A stretch of 64,000 bases of DNA from Holacanthus passer (taxonomy: Eukaryota > Chordata > Actinopteri > Pomacanthidae): the NCBI GenBank assembly GCA_025331565.1, contig JAFREQ010000011.1, positions 9,320,001 through 9,384,000 of the forward strand, written 5' to 3'. Within the stretch, counting starts at the first letter, position 1. Each line of letters begins with the position of its first letter. Below are positions 22,193 through 34,604 of the stretch, piece after piece. The notes below the pieces were generated by a model. The model saw only the letters and a program-made list of their open reading frames with translations. It did not search any database and had not been told where the DNA came from. Both the position numbers and the translations under genes were made by a program.

Positions 22193-25100
22193 AAGATGCA
22201 CGTATGCATGCACATCCAAACACAGGTTGTAAAAAGGAAGCAATAATTTGTCGACCCGTGAGTCGCATTGCATGGATTTTCTCAGTGTTTTATTTTTCAT
22301 GGCAAATTCTAATGTTTTGTAGGAGTGTTTGTTTTTATTACTCTACCACTTTAACAAACCCACCTCTCTGCTCTGGCGGAGAGGACGTTTATCTGTGTTT
22401 TTACACCAGTGAAGAGATTATGAATTTTTGAAAAGGAGAGGAGAGGATATCAGTGAGATCTCCCTCCTCTCCTTTCCCAATTATCAGGTTGTGTACTCAG
22501 AGGGGCTTGAATGTTGGGATAGGACATGAAGCCTTAGCATTAGCAGTAGTTCTCTTTTCACCCCACAGCCCTGTTCTAGCTCTAGCCCCAAACTTGTGAA
22601 TGTTAAATCAAATGGCTAAATCCCAAAAATACAAGCAAGGGAGGGTTTTAACGTACATGCAAAGTAAGCAGATGTATTTTGAACTGACAAGTGGAATGTA
22701 AGGACTCTGTCCCTGACTGTTGGAATTATAGTCACCCATTTCTGGGACTTGAAAGCGGGAGTTCCTGACAGGTTCAGTTTGTTGTTGTGAATGTCGAACA
22801 GAGGCCTATGCACTCACACAAGGGCCATGTGCCATTCTGACAGAGCACCTCACTCTTGGCCCCTCTCTCCTACCTTAATCTACGCTCGTTGTTCAGGAAC
22901 GTAGCTTTAGGGCAGAGAAGGACGCCACGTTTAAGAACAGAAACCTGGCTCCACCTTTCTCCTGCATGTAGCTCATAGGAGAGTAGGAGCCAACTGATAC
23001 TGTATTTTTTCATGGATTTTATGAACATATTAGCATAGGCCTTACTGAGTGTTGCTAAAGCAGCAAACTTTTAACCCCTACCTACCATTTGGTTCAGGCT
23101 TTTACCAATGTTATGCTTCAGAATTTATAACATTGCTAGATTATATTTCAGGTTAATGCTATGCAGATGTGTTTGTCAGCTTGAAATACTGCTAGGACCT
23201 TTTTGTTAGTGTTTTGTTCTGTTTGCAGATGTGTTTGGAGAGATGTCGAGCAACAATAGGGAATGTTTGTATGTGGTTTATGTAAGCAGTAGCACCCTCT
23301 AGGGAATGCATGGTTCAGACAGACAGGTAGAGCTCCGGTCTCTCTGAAACACTCACTTAGCGTTACTGTTGGTTGCACCAGCTTAATTGTCAGCAGGCTC
23401 CGTGGGACTTATCCAGCGCAATGCCAGTGTTCACCAACCCTTCTCCTCCACACTTCCTGGAGGATTGACAGGAAGTAGAAAGTACTTAAGAGCTGCTCCT
23501 CATCCCGGAGCACAATCTGACATACCACCAGCAAGCTGTCGTCACATTCAGACTGGGTGTGATGGTTGGTGTCTCTTCAGTGTTCTGTTAATGCCACAGA
23601 ACCCTTCCCAGCTCACTTGGGATCGTGGGAAATGATTGTGTTAATTTAGTCAGTTTGGTCCACTTCACTTTGTAAAATCACAACCACATTAACCGTCATA
23701 TGGCACCTACAAATCTCTCACTGTAAAAATGTTCATTGAATGTTTGTGACAATGTTCCTCCTGTTTTTTTTTTCTTTTTGTCCCTCTCAACACTTTTTTG
23801 TAGTGGAAGCACAGATGTATGTCTTTTTTTCTTGTCATTGACTCTGTTCAGCTCCACCTGCCGTACTTTTGTCTGCTTCAGCTTTGGATTAAAAAACACA
23901 TGAAAAAAAAAAACAACTATCATCTCCATTACTGAATACAAAATAATTTGACAAGAAAATAGATTTGCATCTTAACATCTCTAGAGATAATGTTCTTCAC
24001 TGAATTCTGCTTAAAAAGGAAAGAATTTCTGGCCTTCGATGGCACATGGTTCTGTAAAGCATGTAAAGAACAACAGTCATGGTCTGAAACATTTCACAAA
24101 TTCTTATTTTAGAAAATGTTTTAATTTTTTTCTCAGTGACTCATTGTTAAATATTTAAAACAAAGGTAATACAAAATTTCTAGTTTTAATTCTTTATTTG
24201 TAGTGATAGTCATCTTGTTACATGTGTGTCACCTGTTCCGGCTTGTTGATCCAGTTGCTCAATTAATTAAATATCTTAGCTAGATCCCAAATGAGACAAA
24301 TCTAAAATTGAAATATATTTCCTTCATATTTTGACCTCTGCTTCCACATTCAGAAAATTTTTCGTCTCCGTCACGTCTCCAGCTATGACTCAGGTTGTTG
24401 GGATGGCATGAGATTTGTGGCTTTTGACACGGAGTGCACAAACTCAACTCGTGACGAACGTGCTCGCTAGTATGAGTGACTCCTGGAATATACGCATTTG
24501 CGTAGCAAAAGTGTGGTGGCATTGAGTCAACACGGACATTTGCCAACACTGGGGTGTTCAGAGCGATTTCCCGCTTACACACAAGGTTGTTTCTCTTCAG
24601 GTGTGAGGTGGCCGGACAGCTTTGAGTGTGACGAAACCTACAGTCATCTCTGTCGTCTGCCAGGTAAGTGAGAGAGGGTTTAAACGGGGCTTCAGGGGAG
24701 TCCCTTGTGATAGTATTCCTGTGGAGGTTCTACCCCCTTAGCCCGCCTACAGCAAACCTCAGGACGCCTACCCAACATGCTCTCCACCCTTCAGTTGTTT
24801 ATTGTCTGTGAGGGGGGGAACATACATGATATAAACGTCAGAAGGTTGGAGGTACAGGCCGTGTACAGTTTCTGAAGTCATAACTTCAATCATCTTAACA
24901 GGTTAACACCATCAGAGGATTTCTGTCGTCACAGGAAATCTGAGAAGGCATTCTTTCATTCACAAATATAAAAACAAGTGATGAATTAATTTTTCATGGT
25001 CGGAAACTGAAACGTCATTGTAAACGTGACAGCATGTCATTACCGTGGACACCACTTTCAAAGGTGGGGAGAAACATGAGGGATGGAGACTTCTCAGCTG

Positions 25101-25657
25101 AGGTGGTGACACAGCTCAGAGTTCTTTGAAGTGGCATGTCATCCTAATTCTCACACACAAACACACATCCTCTCAGACACGACGGAGCTGGTCGACCTGC
25201 CCCAGACAAGGTAGCAATGGTGAGATTGCCACACATGACCTCAGTGAGAAAGCCACAGCTCAGAGCAAACCTTTGTAATGTTTTCAGACATGATCAAATG
25301 GAAAGGCTTTCATTTTACATGTACACCAACATTGCTAGTCTTTCATATGCTGGAAATGAGACTTACTGTCAAGCACAGCTCTAAAGTACATGTGGTTACT
25401 GTGGTTGCTTTTGATTTTTTTTTTCTTTCCTCTTAATTTCTTTGCTGGATATTTTATAAAAAGTGCTTCTTTTGTTGAAACACTTTCTTCATTTGTTCCT
25501 AATAGAAGGCACATGGTACTGTTTGACACAGAGCTGCTGTGATTGAGGGAATGTGGTCTAAGTCCTCATGTAAGACCATTTGGCTGTTAATTACACTTTG
25601 ACACTTTATTTGTATCAGAGCTTGTGTCCTTCTCCAGCAAAGACCAGCATTCAACTA

Positions 25658-25663
25658 AATAAA
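25658..25663 (+). terminator. Candidate polyadenylation signal for mapkapk2
   Basis: AATAAA within ACTAAATAAACTTG, followed within about 40 bases by a T/GT-rich stretch (TTGTCTTGTGTC). Use of this site would imply a 3.5 kb 3' UTR; the ATTAAA near 23887 would give about 1.7 kb. Confidence 0.35.
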
Positions 25664-27292
25664 CTTGAAACAGTCTTGCACTTGACTCACTTGTCTTGTG
25701 TCTACAAAATTCTTCAGTCTTTGTGATTCAAAATAATGAATCAGAACGGATGTTTTTCACAACTTTTGCAACATTCTATTTCCTTTTCTTCTCAAGGGAG
25801 TTTTTAATGCCTCACATATTCACTTTTCTAAATCAGTTCGGGCCCAAAACTTTTGGACAACATAAAGTAGAAAAATATATATATTTCCAGTTCTCAACAT
25901 CCTAACATGTAAAGTAAAAACTGTATAACTGAACTATTTTCATGTTCACACTTAAATTTCAATGCAGACATTGTGTCATACTAAGGGACTGTATGAAAAT
26001 GATTTAGGGGGACTGGGCTCATCGTTCCAATTTTGGATTCCTCATGTAGTGAATGGCTGCTGTGAAGTGGCCGCTCTTTTCTTTCCTTCTTGTCCTAACT
26101 GTTTCTGTCACTTTTTATGTCAACAACACTGAATGAATCATGAGAGACTGTTAAAAAATGTGCTGCATTATCCCAGTAGTCCCTCTCCCCGCCACCTCAT
26201 TGGGAACAACTCGAAACACATTTGATTTCCCATCAAACTGGTTGTACTCAAGCATGATCTTACTTTGATGTATGTTTCATTTTTGCAGAAGAGGAGGGGT
26301 TCACTTCATTCATTCAGTTTTTCATTCAGTCTGGGCCTAACCATTCAGCAGCTCTTTACTGAAAACAGAAGGTTGCTGTTAAGGTTAGGGTTGCCATAAA
26401 TATATTCTTTTGAGATGCTCCAAAGAAAATATTAATAATGATGTGGAGGGCCTTTATGTATTATAAATTAAATGTGTGAGATTTTGAAGCCTTCCACAGT
26501 ATTTTCATACAGTCCCCGATAATGATTTGCTGAGTCAAACAGTTGAATAAATAGTTGTGTGACTAAATAAAGGCAGTGGTTCTTTAAACCTAGGATTTGT
26601 CAAAGGGGAATGTGGTGGGCCATGTTAGGTCCATATTTTAGATATTGAAAGTAACCATTTTTGATGATTAATCATCCTCACTCCAATTCCCCTACAACGT
26701 GGAAGTGGAATGTCTAACTAATTGCGCAAATTGTATTAGTGTATTAGTCAATGATAATGCTGCTGAAAAAGACTGTGTCATGTTTTTCTCACCCTGCCTC
26801 GAAACCACTGCTCTCTGAACAGAAGCATCCAGTCATTGCCTAACAGCCTGACATGAGCTTGAGCAGCACGTTAACAGGCAGGCCATTCAAAACATAAACA
26901 CTGCTTTTAAGGAGACTGAATCGACGCTTGATGAAGAGTTTTTAATGGAGTGAGAAAGATTCATCATTAAGGAAAACTGCTGTTAATTAACATTGTTCAA
27001 AAATAAAACAGTCGTGCTCTATCAGACAAATGTTATGAATGATATTTTTGCATAAGGCACTGTCATTGCTGGAATGATACTATTCAGATCATCCCACGGT
27101 GACTCGGCAAGTGACTGATAAAATGTCTTCAGTGCGGAGACCTGAGTCAAGTCAGGAATCAGTGAAGTCAGGAACCTTACAGACATTTGAGTAAGTTCAC
27201 TGTCAGAGTAATGCACACATGCATATTCAAATGTTATTACAGGATGCAGAGCATGCTTTTGTGGCCTTTCTGTCAAAAAAATTCTTTTGTAC

Positions 27293-27765
27293 AGAGGTGG
27301 AATGTAATTATGTACATTTACTCAAGTCCTGTACTCAAGTACAAATCTGAGGTACTTGTACTTTACTTGAATATTTCAATTTTATGCAACTTTATGCTTT
27401 GACATCTCAGAGGCAAATATTGTACTTTTTACTCAACTACATTTGTCTGACACTTTTAGTTACTTGTTACTTTTCAGATTACAATTTCCCACACCATTTC
27501 TGTCCAGTGAAAACCTTGTATCTCCAAATTTGCTGATTTTTGAATTTGAATGTTTCTGATTAGCTGAACAATGAAGTGTTGTTTTTTTTTAATTAAAAAA
27601 TTATCCTTCTTCTTAAGACAAATAAACTACTAAAAAGCCTCTTGGATTAGAAGGAAACTGCACAAAGTTGACCTGTATACTTATACCTGATGCTGTATAC
27701 TTGAAATGAATTTTGCTGCTCACACTGTGGTATTAGTACTTTTACTTAAGTAAAGGATCTGAAAT
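27293..27765. repeat. Teleost MITE-like dispersed repeat
   Basis: It starts with AGGTGGAATGTAATTATGTA and CATTTACTCAAGT, and ends with TACTTTTACTTAAGTAAAGG. The internal GTACTTGTACTTTACTTGA and TACTTTTTACTCAACTACAT are typical of an abundant fish short interspersed or MITE element known from memory. The interior is partly degenerate. Exact family name not assigned. Confidence 0.7.
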
Positions 27766-28192
27766 TAACCCCTGAAAAAGCCTGCACTCATCCCCTTTGG
27801 CTCTGTCACTATAAAGAAGTGACACATCAGCACATATCTTCACATTCTTTTAATTCAGGACTGCTCTATTCCACCCTGTGTATTACTTCTGTTTTATGAT
27901 AAGTGTGCATCTGCAAGTGTGATTGCTTTTGCATGCACGTGTATGCGAGTGCTTGTGCAAGTGTGCATATGCCATGAGGGTGAGGCTGGCTAGTTACAGT
28001 TACCGTAAATTAAGATACAGCAGGGCCGCTGCTGGTAAGTGATGTATATATGGGTCACGTTTGAGGTTAGTGCATCAGCCTGTTGAATTTACATTCTAGC
28101 AGTTCCCCACATATAGACTGCAGTGCTGCAGGATGTGATGTCTTCAGTGCTCTACCAGTCACCCATTCCTAATACATGGCACATGGTAGCAG

Positions 28193-28292
28193 CTGTATCA
28201 TCTCGTGAATCTGATTCAAAAGAGTCTTTCATTATCAACAGGTGTCATCTTGTGAAATTAAATCAAAAGAGTCTTTCATTATCAATAAGCCA
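28193..28292. repeat. 47-bp tandem duplication in the il10 3' flank
   Basis: Two adjacent copies share TCATCT(C/T)GTGAA followed by (T)CAAAAGAGTCTTTCATTATCAA. The second copy ends directly before the predicted il10 polyadenylation signal on the minus strand. Confidence 0.75.
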
Positions 28293-28298
28293 TTTATT
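28293..28298 (-). terminator. Candidate il10 polyadenylation signal
   Basis: TTTATT on the plus strand reads AATAAA on the minus strand, about 290 bases after the il10 stop codon. This gives a compact cytokine-type 3' UTR. Confidence 0.5.
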
Positions 28299-28381
28299 CA
28301 CAAATCTCGCCATAATAAATTATAACATATATTATAAAAAAATAAATACCATCATTTCACAAGTCACAGTTTGGTTCTAAC

Positions 28382-28507
28382 TAAATATGTGTAGGACGCA
28401 ATATGGTCTGGAAACTTGTCCTCAGGACAAAACAAAGTAAACAAGAGACATCACTGCAGAAAGCTCATGAAAGTAAATCAACATCTGGCACCAGCAATGC
28501 ATTAAAT
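28382..28507 (-). promoter_or_regulatory. AU-rich elements in the il10 3' UTR
   Basis: Three ATTTA pentamers read on the minus strand, at 28382-28386, 28474-28478 and 28503-28507, all between the il10 stop and its first polyadenylation signal. Such pentamers are typical instability elements of cytokine mRNAs bound by TTP, a protein controlled by MK2. They are scattered, not overlapping, so this is a weak class I type ARE. Confidence 0.5.
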
Positions 28508-28588
28508 ACAAAAGTGTGCAAGGTTCAATGACACTTTTCTTTCTCCTGAGATGAACGAGGTCACATTTTGATTAGAGTCAGCAGGTCC

Positions 28589-30396
28589 TCAGACGGAGGC
28601 CACGTGGTTTATGTGCTGCTTCGAAGCCAGATATGTCTCGATGTAGTTAAAGAGCAGATCCAGTTCGCTCATGGCCTTATATAGACCTTTACTCTCCATC
28701 TGAGGACAAACACAGGGCTCGGGTCATTAAAATGATCTGTCATGATACAAAGCATGCACACATGTACACCATACATATTTTTTGAAACATATTTTCACAA
28801 TTGAGAGTGAAATCTGGACACTCACCTGAGTGTAAGTAGAGTTTAGGGTTGATATGTCAAACTGTTTCTTGCAGGAGAAGTAATGTCTCTGTAAGAGGAA
28901 CGATAGGAGACATTAGTTTACCACAGTGGTTAACAACTTTTATCACACTGTCATTCACTCTCACCCCAATGAATTAAGTGGTTAATGTGCATAAAGCCTG
29001 AGTTGGAATTTGGATGTGCCAATCCACTAAAGCAGTAAAGATTGATCAGAGGCAGAGTCAGGGCGATGAACTTGGTCAGTAGTTGCATGTCTTCCCTTCT
29101 CTTCCCCTTTTGCAAGAACTGGATGATGCACAGTTCTGCACTCTGCTGCATTTCAGGAATCACTGACTAATGCAATATTATGATCTGTCCCATGAGCCAT
29201 CACTGAACTCTTGTCTGTCTGTTGCGGTCAGCCGTTTACATCATGTCAAAAAGTGCAGGGAATATTTACAGTGTTTGGATGTAGTCCAAAGCAGAAGATG
29301 GTTTTGATGGTTTCGCTGTGGCAGACATGGACCACAGTTTCTACTTAGTGACAGATAATCACATGTTTTTCCTGAAAGGCACGACAGTCTGCTTGCTTAT
29401 GTATGAAAACAGAAACCTACTTATATTTGCTTGTCATAAGCAACATGTTCACATTTCAAGTTGAAACTTTTTTTTTTAATTTAGACTTTTATGAGGAACC
29501 TCCATTATGTACCATCATGCAGAGGTTGAATAAAATTCTAGTCAACAATATGACAATTTTGCACAAGGACATGAAAATCCTCTTGTCACCGACTTGGACA
29601 AACATCCTGCTGCACATGGCCCAGAACACCTCTAATGGATCTGTGCGTAATCTGTGCGTAATTTGGAGTGTGCCACATGTGCCAGTGTACTCACACAGCT
29701 GGTGACATCAGTCTTGAGCTGGTCGAAGATCTGCTGTATGGACTCCATGTGAGGCTTTAAGTTCCTGGCGTCCTCTGTCACGTCGGATAGGGCTGTTGGA
29801 AAAACTGTATCCAGGTAAAACTCCAAAATGCTGTTGATGGTGTGGCAGGCGAACGGGGTCTGCAGGAGGGAGGGAGGCACCGCTGTTTACATGATCTCCT
29901 CTCAACTCTTTGCATTTTACTCTCTGTGCTTGTTCTGATTAAAATGTGAGAAACAGCCCTTTTCTTCCCTTATAATAACGACTGCACGTCTGCACGAGAT
30001 GACGATAACACTTACTTTGAAAGACTCCTCGACGCTCTGATCCAGAAGCGCTACGTCCAAGTCGTCGTTCGCTTCCTGCAGACAGAGAGAAAAGCAAGTG
30101 CTCAGTGTGCTGCGAGACAGCAGAGGGGGGCAGACAGGGGTGAGACAGTGCAGCATGGACACTGACGGGACATTCTGACATGGCCACGCGGGAGGCGAGG
30201 ACGTGTCCAGGTGATGCTGCGCAGGTGCGCCTTTACTCACATAGTATTCCCGGATCCGTAGGTTGTTCTCTCTGAGACTCTTGAGCCTGCCGGGGAAGCT
30301 CTGCACGAAGCGACAGCACCGGTCGTTGCACACGGGGCTGCAGCAGGCTGTGCAGAAGACAAACAGGAGAGCCAGGAGGACAGCCCGAGGAGACAT
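28589..30396 (-). CDS. il10: Interleukin-10, complete, five coding exons
   Basis: Secreted anti-inflammatory class II helical cytokine. Exons on the minus strand: 30396-30241, 30075-30016, 29859-29695, 28888-28826, 28699-28589. All introns are phase 0 with GT-AG ends, giving 184 residues, the usual teleost length. Start chosen at MSPRAVLLALLFVFCTACC, a signal peptide; an in-frame TTG just upstream is not a credible start. The C-terminal helix carries the IL-10 family signature YKAMSELDLLFNYIETY (about residues 155-171). Cysteines at 77, 127 and 133, plus one of 27/28, match the two disulphides of mammalian IL-10 (ACHTINSILEFYLDTVF and TSCRHYFSC). The cluster of Cys 18, 19 and 23 near the N-terminus adds cysteines absent from mammals. 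It converges with mapkapk2, the conserved arrangement. TATA box and AU-rich 3' UTR are listed separately. Confidence 0.96.
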
Positions 30397-30553
30397 GCCT
30401 GTGGACAAGCTGCTGGAGTGTTGAGATGATGGAGAGAAGATGCTGCTGGCTCAGTGGAGGATCTGTGGCTTCTGAGAGGAGAAGATCTTCTCGGTAGGAT
30501 CTGGCTGGAGAGCTCAGAAAAGTGCACATATTGGGGCTCATCTCTTGTCTTAA

Positions 30554-30559
30554 TTTATA
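30554..30559 (-). promoter_or_regulatory. il10 TATA box
   Basis: CTATAAATT on the minus strand, about 160 bases upstream of the il10 ATG. It predicts transcription starting near 30525-30530 and a 5' UTR of about 130 bases without an intron. The same region is duplicated at 36 kb, where the corresponding bases have become TTTAAA. Confidence 0.7.
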
Positions 30560-30736
30560 GTAGATTTTGTGACAGATGCTTGAGGGAGGAGACTGACAGG
30601 AAGAGAAATGGTTAAACATGCTTCATACATGCAGTGGAATTTTTTTTTTTCAGAGTCATGAATTAGATATGGGCCACCTCCCACGAGATAGGCTGGTGCA
30701 ACTGTCAAGAACCTGAAGTCTTGAGGGAAAAATATC

Positions 30737-30793
30737 TAAGATAAGATAAGATAAGATAAACCTTTATTCGTCCCACAGTGGGGAAATTTGCAG
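30737..30793. repeat. GATAA-tailed retroelement 3' end
   Basis: (AAGAT)n followed by CCTTTATTCGTCCCACAGTG and GGGAAATTTGCAG. The same end is seen at 9.88, 12.94 (opposite orientation) and 14.44 kb. This is the form of the short-tandem-repeat tail of a fish non-LTR retroelement or a derived SINE. The insertion lies about 200 bases upstream of the il10 TATA box. Confidence 0.6.
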
Positions 30794-31609
30794 GGAGGAA
30801 TTTTGGAATTTTGACATCATTTTCTGACATCATCATTTACATATAGTGGGACATAAAATTTCCATTTAGTATCATTATTATTACTATTAGTAGCAGTGGT
30901 CCATTTTGCTCTTATTATCATCAGTGTTAAGAAGGTAGAAGTATTAATAGTAGCAATATTAGTAGAAGTAGCAGTAGTAGTAGTAGTAGTATGACTGGTA
31001 CAGTGACATTGCCTTTATACACCAAGCCAGCACAGATATTAAACTTATTAGAGATATTTTAGGTGCAAAACTCAGTCTTCCAAATTGCATTAAGAGCAGT
31101 AAATCTCATTCTGTTATTCTTTGCAATCACAATAACAGAGGAAATAGTGCCACTCAGATGGAAATGACATTGGGTTGTGGTTTGAGTCTGATGACGCCGT
31201 GGATTCCCTCTGTGTGCCAGACATGCGTATTATGAGTGTGTGAAGAATGAAAACAGGTGACATTCATTTGTCTTTGCTCCTTGATGCCAATGTGTGAATG
31301 CAGTCATGGTATTCTTTGTCTTTGAGGTTTGCATATGTCTGGGCATGAAAAAATAGGCTTACGAAAAAGGAGGAACTATACAGAGTGGTTCGTAGTAATG
31401 GTGGTGTGAGGGGTGCTTTCCCTTCAGGACTTTTTCTGTTTTCTCCATGAATCCAACATTAATGTACTTATCTCTGTCGGGTCAGTTTGTCTTTGTCCAT
31501 TTATGTTGGGCAATACTGGTATTTTGAAAGCGGTTGCGAGGAAAATCATTCCCAGTGATTATCTCTGCATGATGAATACTTCACCGTCTTCAGGATGACT
31601 TGCCAAGGT

Positions 31610-32470
31610 TCAAGTTCAAGTTCATCAACCGGATGAAGGTTGCGTCAAGATAGCACCATGTGCTTTTCACCAAAATGAAAGAAATAAATATAGCCACCAG
31701 TGGCAATTCATGGTTTCAAGCCAACGCAGACTGGTAGAAGTTGAAAGCTTTTGATGTGGACCCTCAATGTGGTTTAAATGTGAAAAAAAAGCAATGAAAG
31801 CCCAGTTTCAAAAATAGCCTTCGAAAACTATATTGTAAGGCCATGTGACATTTGTGGCCAAGTTTTTATGATGACTGGACAATAGTAGAATTTGCACCAG
31901 GCCCGTGCACATGTTAGGAAGTTAGGAACCCTCTATTGAGCAATTTGACATTGTTAGGAAACGCATCCCATGAGTTATGTAAGGATTGAACATTTTCTGA
32001 GTTATGGTCTGGTTTGTGTTTTGTGTTTTGTGTCATGTCCTGCAAGTTTTGGGATGATGTGTATTTATGTGCTGAGTCACACCTTTTTGAAGTTCATTGG
32101 TCAATATCTGGAAAACTAAATGAGAGCTTTATACATCCTTTGATAAGTTTGGGCCAATAATGATCCATAGACAGTTTGGTAGCAATCAGACTTATGGTTT
32201 AGGAGGAGACGGATCTCTGTGTGAAATTTCAAGTCAATTGCTTTGATATTTGAGGGATGTAGCCTTTTCAGAATTGCATTTTTGAGCCTCTATTTCAGCG
32301 CCGCCATCTGGTCAATTGGGCTCATATTTCTTGGGAAGCGTTTGCATTTCCAGTTACTGGGCTGAATTTTGTGCCTCTAGCTCATTTCGGCTCAAGGCAA
32401 TTTGAGCCGGAGCATAAGACAGATAATAATAATGAACCAACACAGGGCCTGAAGCCTAAAAATAGTGCAC
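31610..32470. repeat. Probable transposable-element remnant
   Basis: A long non-coding stretch ending GACAGATAATAATAATGAAC followed by CAACACAGGGCCTGAAGCC. Phrases such as GGTCAATATCTGGAAAACTA and CATCTGGTCAATTGGGCTCA are reminiscent of an interspersed fish repeat whose copies end with an imperfect ATAATAA tail and a GGGCC...GCCC word. No coding potential; family not identified. Confidence 0.4.
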
Positions 32471-33482
32471 CAATACTGGAATTAGAGGTTTAATCAAACG
32501 GTTTGGTGTTTTAGATTTTACCATACATTGTACTGTGTATTTCCATTTGTGTATGCCTTCGCTGTGTAAAATTCATTATATATTAAAAGGACAATTGTTA
32601 AGCCTTTTCTTTTTTGAAATGGAAAGACATCATCAATACCAATGAAAAACAAAACACAGCTTGAGTGACTGAGTGGAAAATATGTGTCTGAGTAAAAAGG
32701 AAATACATGTAACAATGTGTCTTGTATTCCTCTTTCTTTTTTTTTTTTTTTAAATCCTCCAGGTGCATGTGTTACCTAGACCAACAAATATCCTAATATT
32801 GAAAGCTTTTACCCAACATCCATGTGAAATGGGCTTTGGTCAGTTCAGTGTGAGCAAAATGGATGTTGAACAAGTATTCCAACAAAAATAGTGTTTTGAG
32901 CTGGTTTTGCTTTTATATAATTAGTTATTATTATTGGTCAAACATAGACAAACATAAAGAACGGAAAGAAGCAAATTTTTCTACATCTAGTGCAATTTGT
33001 AACTTATTTAACCAGGTTAAAGTCTTGTTTGGATTAAAAATACAACTGTGACACACTACAAAATGGCCTACAAACTGAAGACAATGGTTTGGGATTGAGA
33101 GAAGAAAAAAAACAGAACAAGAATAAATCATCAGGTTAGTTCCCAGAGAATTCTGTAAATTGCGAAATCCAAGTAAGTCTTGACAAAACGAACTGCAACA
33201 ATGTGCAGAAAATGATGTTATTGTACTTGCACTTACACATTACAGCAGCCAAATCAAGAATTCTAGTTTGCATGGATTAACATAAAGTAGATGTTCTAAA
33301 AAATGTGAGAAAATGTAATTAAGGCAACTTGTATAGTTTTTATGAGTCTTTCAATCAACATACATTATATACATTTAAACATATGCACATATTTTCTATA
33401 TACATCTGAAAGTTCATTTGTGAAATTAGGGTTCAGCAGTGAGCAGTTCATGGAAAGCCCCCGAGTTTGGCACTGACTGTGT

Positions 33483-33680
33483 GTGTTTGCATGCATGTCT
33501 GCTCTCTGCATCGAGCTGTTTGATTTCATGATTTCGTGCGGTTGCAGTTGCATTTTAGATGCTGCTGCCCAGCCTGCTTGGATTTCATTTGTGGCTTTGT
33601 TTATGTGTGTGCAAGAGAGATTTTTGAGTCTGCTGTCATGTCATATAGTTTCTTTTCACAGAGCACCTCATCTTTAGCTG
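33483..33680. repeat. Block C of the il10-upstream duplication (copy 1)
   Basis: GCATGTCTGCTCTCTGCATC ... GATTTCATGATTT ... GCATTTTAGA ... AGCCTGCT(T)GGATTTCA ... TTTTTGAGT ... TTTCTTTTCACAG matches 36655-36870 in the same order. Confidence 0.65.
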
Positions 33681-34552
33681 TTAGTCAGCTTCCCCCCTCA
33701 CGTACCAGAAGTGACCAGAGAAACCGCTGAGTGATAAAACATCATGCTCATGTCGATGTTTTAACAGCGTAGCATCATGTGTAGTATTTCTAATCCTATA
33801 GTCTATCATATTTTTCATTTTTACATTTGTTAAAGTTAAAGCAGACCACATGACAGTTTCATTTACATTCTCAAGATACGTACGTTTGCATTTCTCATTT
33901 TATCAAGATGTATGATTCAGAGACAATTAGTCAAGTGGGTGTATAGTTTTTCTATTTGACTTCTGTCTGTGCATTTGTCACGCTGTCATGCATTTCTGCT
34001 GTCACATTATTAACTGAAGCTATTTTAGGTTATGATGCTGTGAGTTAGAAAATGTGTCGACCCTGTGGAGGCTTCATATCAGGAAGTTAATGTTCACTGT
34101 GCTCTCAAACCACAGGTAAGAAGTCACTGATATTTCTTGCCCTGCCTGTTTGTGATTAAAGTGTTTCCTTCAGTCAGCTCTGCCGGGAACCATTGTCCGT
34201 CTCCATGTCCCGTTCGCGCCGCCTCCTCAAAAAAGGACCAATGTTGAATCAGCAAAATCTTATCTTTCATCGCTTTGTCAACCGACAAGCCACAGTCAGC
34301 AGAACGTCGCTTGCTCTGGAGACGATCAGATGCTAATGAGGTGAGGGTGGCTATCTTTTTCCTGTCTGTTCTTGCTCCCTCACCTCCTTCCAAACTCTGT
34401 TTCTGATGTCGTCACTAATCAGTGCTCAGAATCTGCAGTGAATGACTCTGCAGCACATTACCTGAAAGCTGACTAATATATATTCAGCCCCCTGTTTAAC
34501 ACATGTAACAGCCGAGCACCAGATTACAATGATTTGAAATGATAAATTGAAA

Positions 34553-34604
34553 GAAATTCAGTGTGGATGCTGGTAAACAGCTACCAGCATCCACATTCAA
34601 TTTC
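34553..34604. other. Near-perfect inverted repeat (hairpin), 23-base arms
   Basis: Left arm GAAATTCAGTGTGGATGC-TGGTA (34553-34575), loop AACAGC, right arm TACCAGCATCCACATTC-AATTTC (34582-34604). 21 of 23 arm positions pair. Flanks do not extend the pairing. This could be a small hairpin, a cruciform site or the remains of a small palindromic element. It is short for a microRNA precursor. Confidence 0.75.

Larger units (their letters stand above)
22193..28588. other. mapkapk2 3' UTR and intergenic space to il10
   Basis: The first part should be mapkapk2 3' UTR. Candidate polyadenylation signals on the plus strand are ATTAAA near 23887 and AATAAA at 25658-25663, the latter followed by a GT-rich stretch. 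Neither can be confirmed from sequence alone. No convincing coding exon was found, apart from an exon-like segment at 24601-24663 reported as a finding. A MITE-like repeat lies at 27.29-27.77 kb. The last about 300 bases are the predicted il10 3' UTR, since the two genes converge. Confidence 0.6.

Noticed and set aside
34124..34393. 89-codon minus-strand frame containing VDKAMKDKILLI, recalling the IL-10 signature KAMSELDLL
   Set aside because: Only KAM and LL agree, there is no matching splice acceptor or upstream IL-10 exons, and nucleotide similarity to il10 exon 5 is at chance level.
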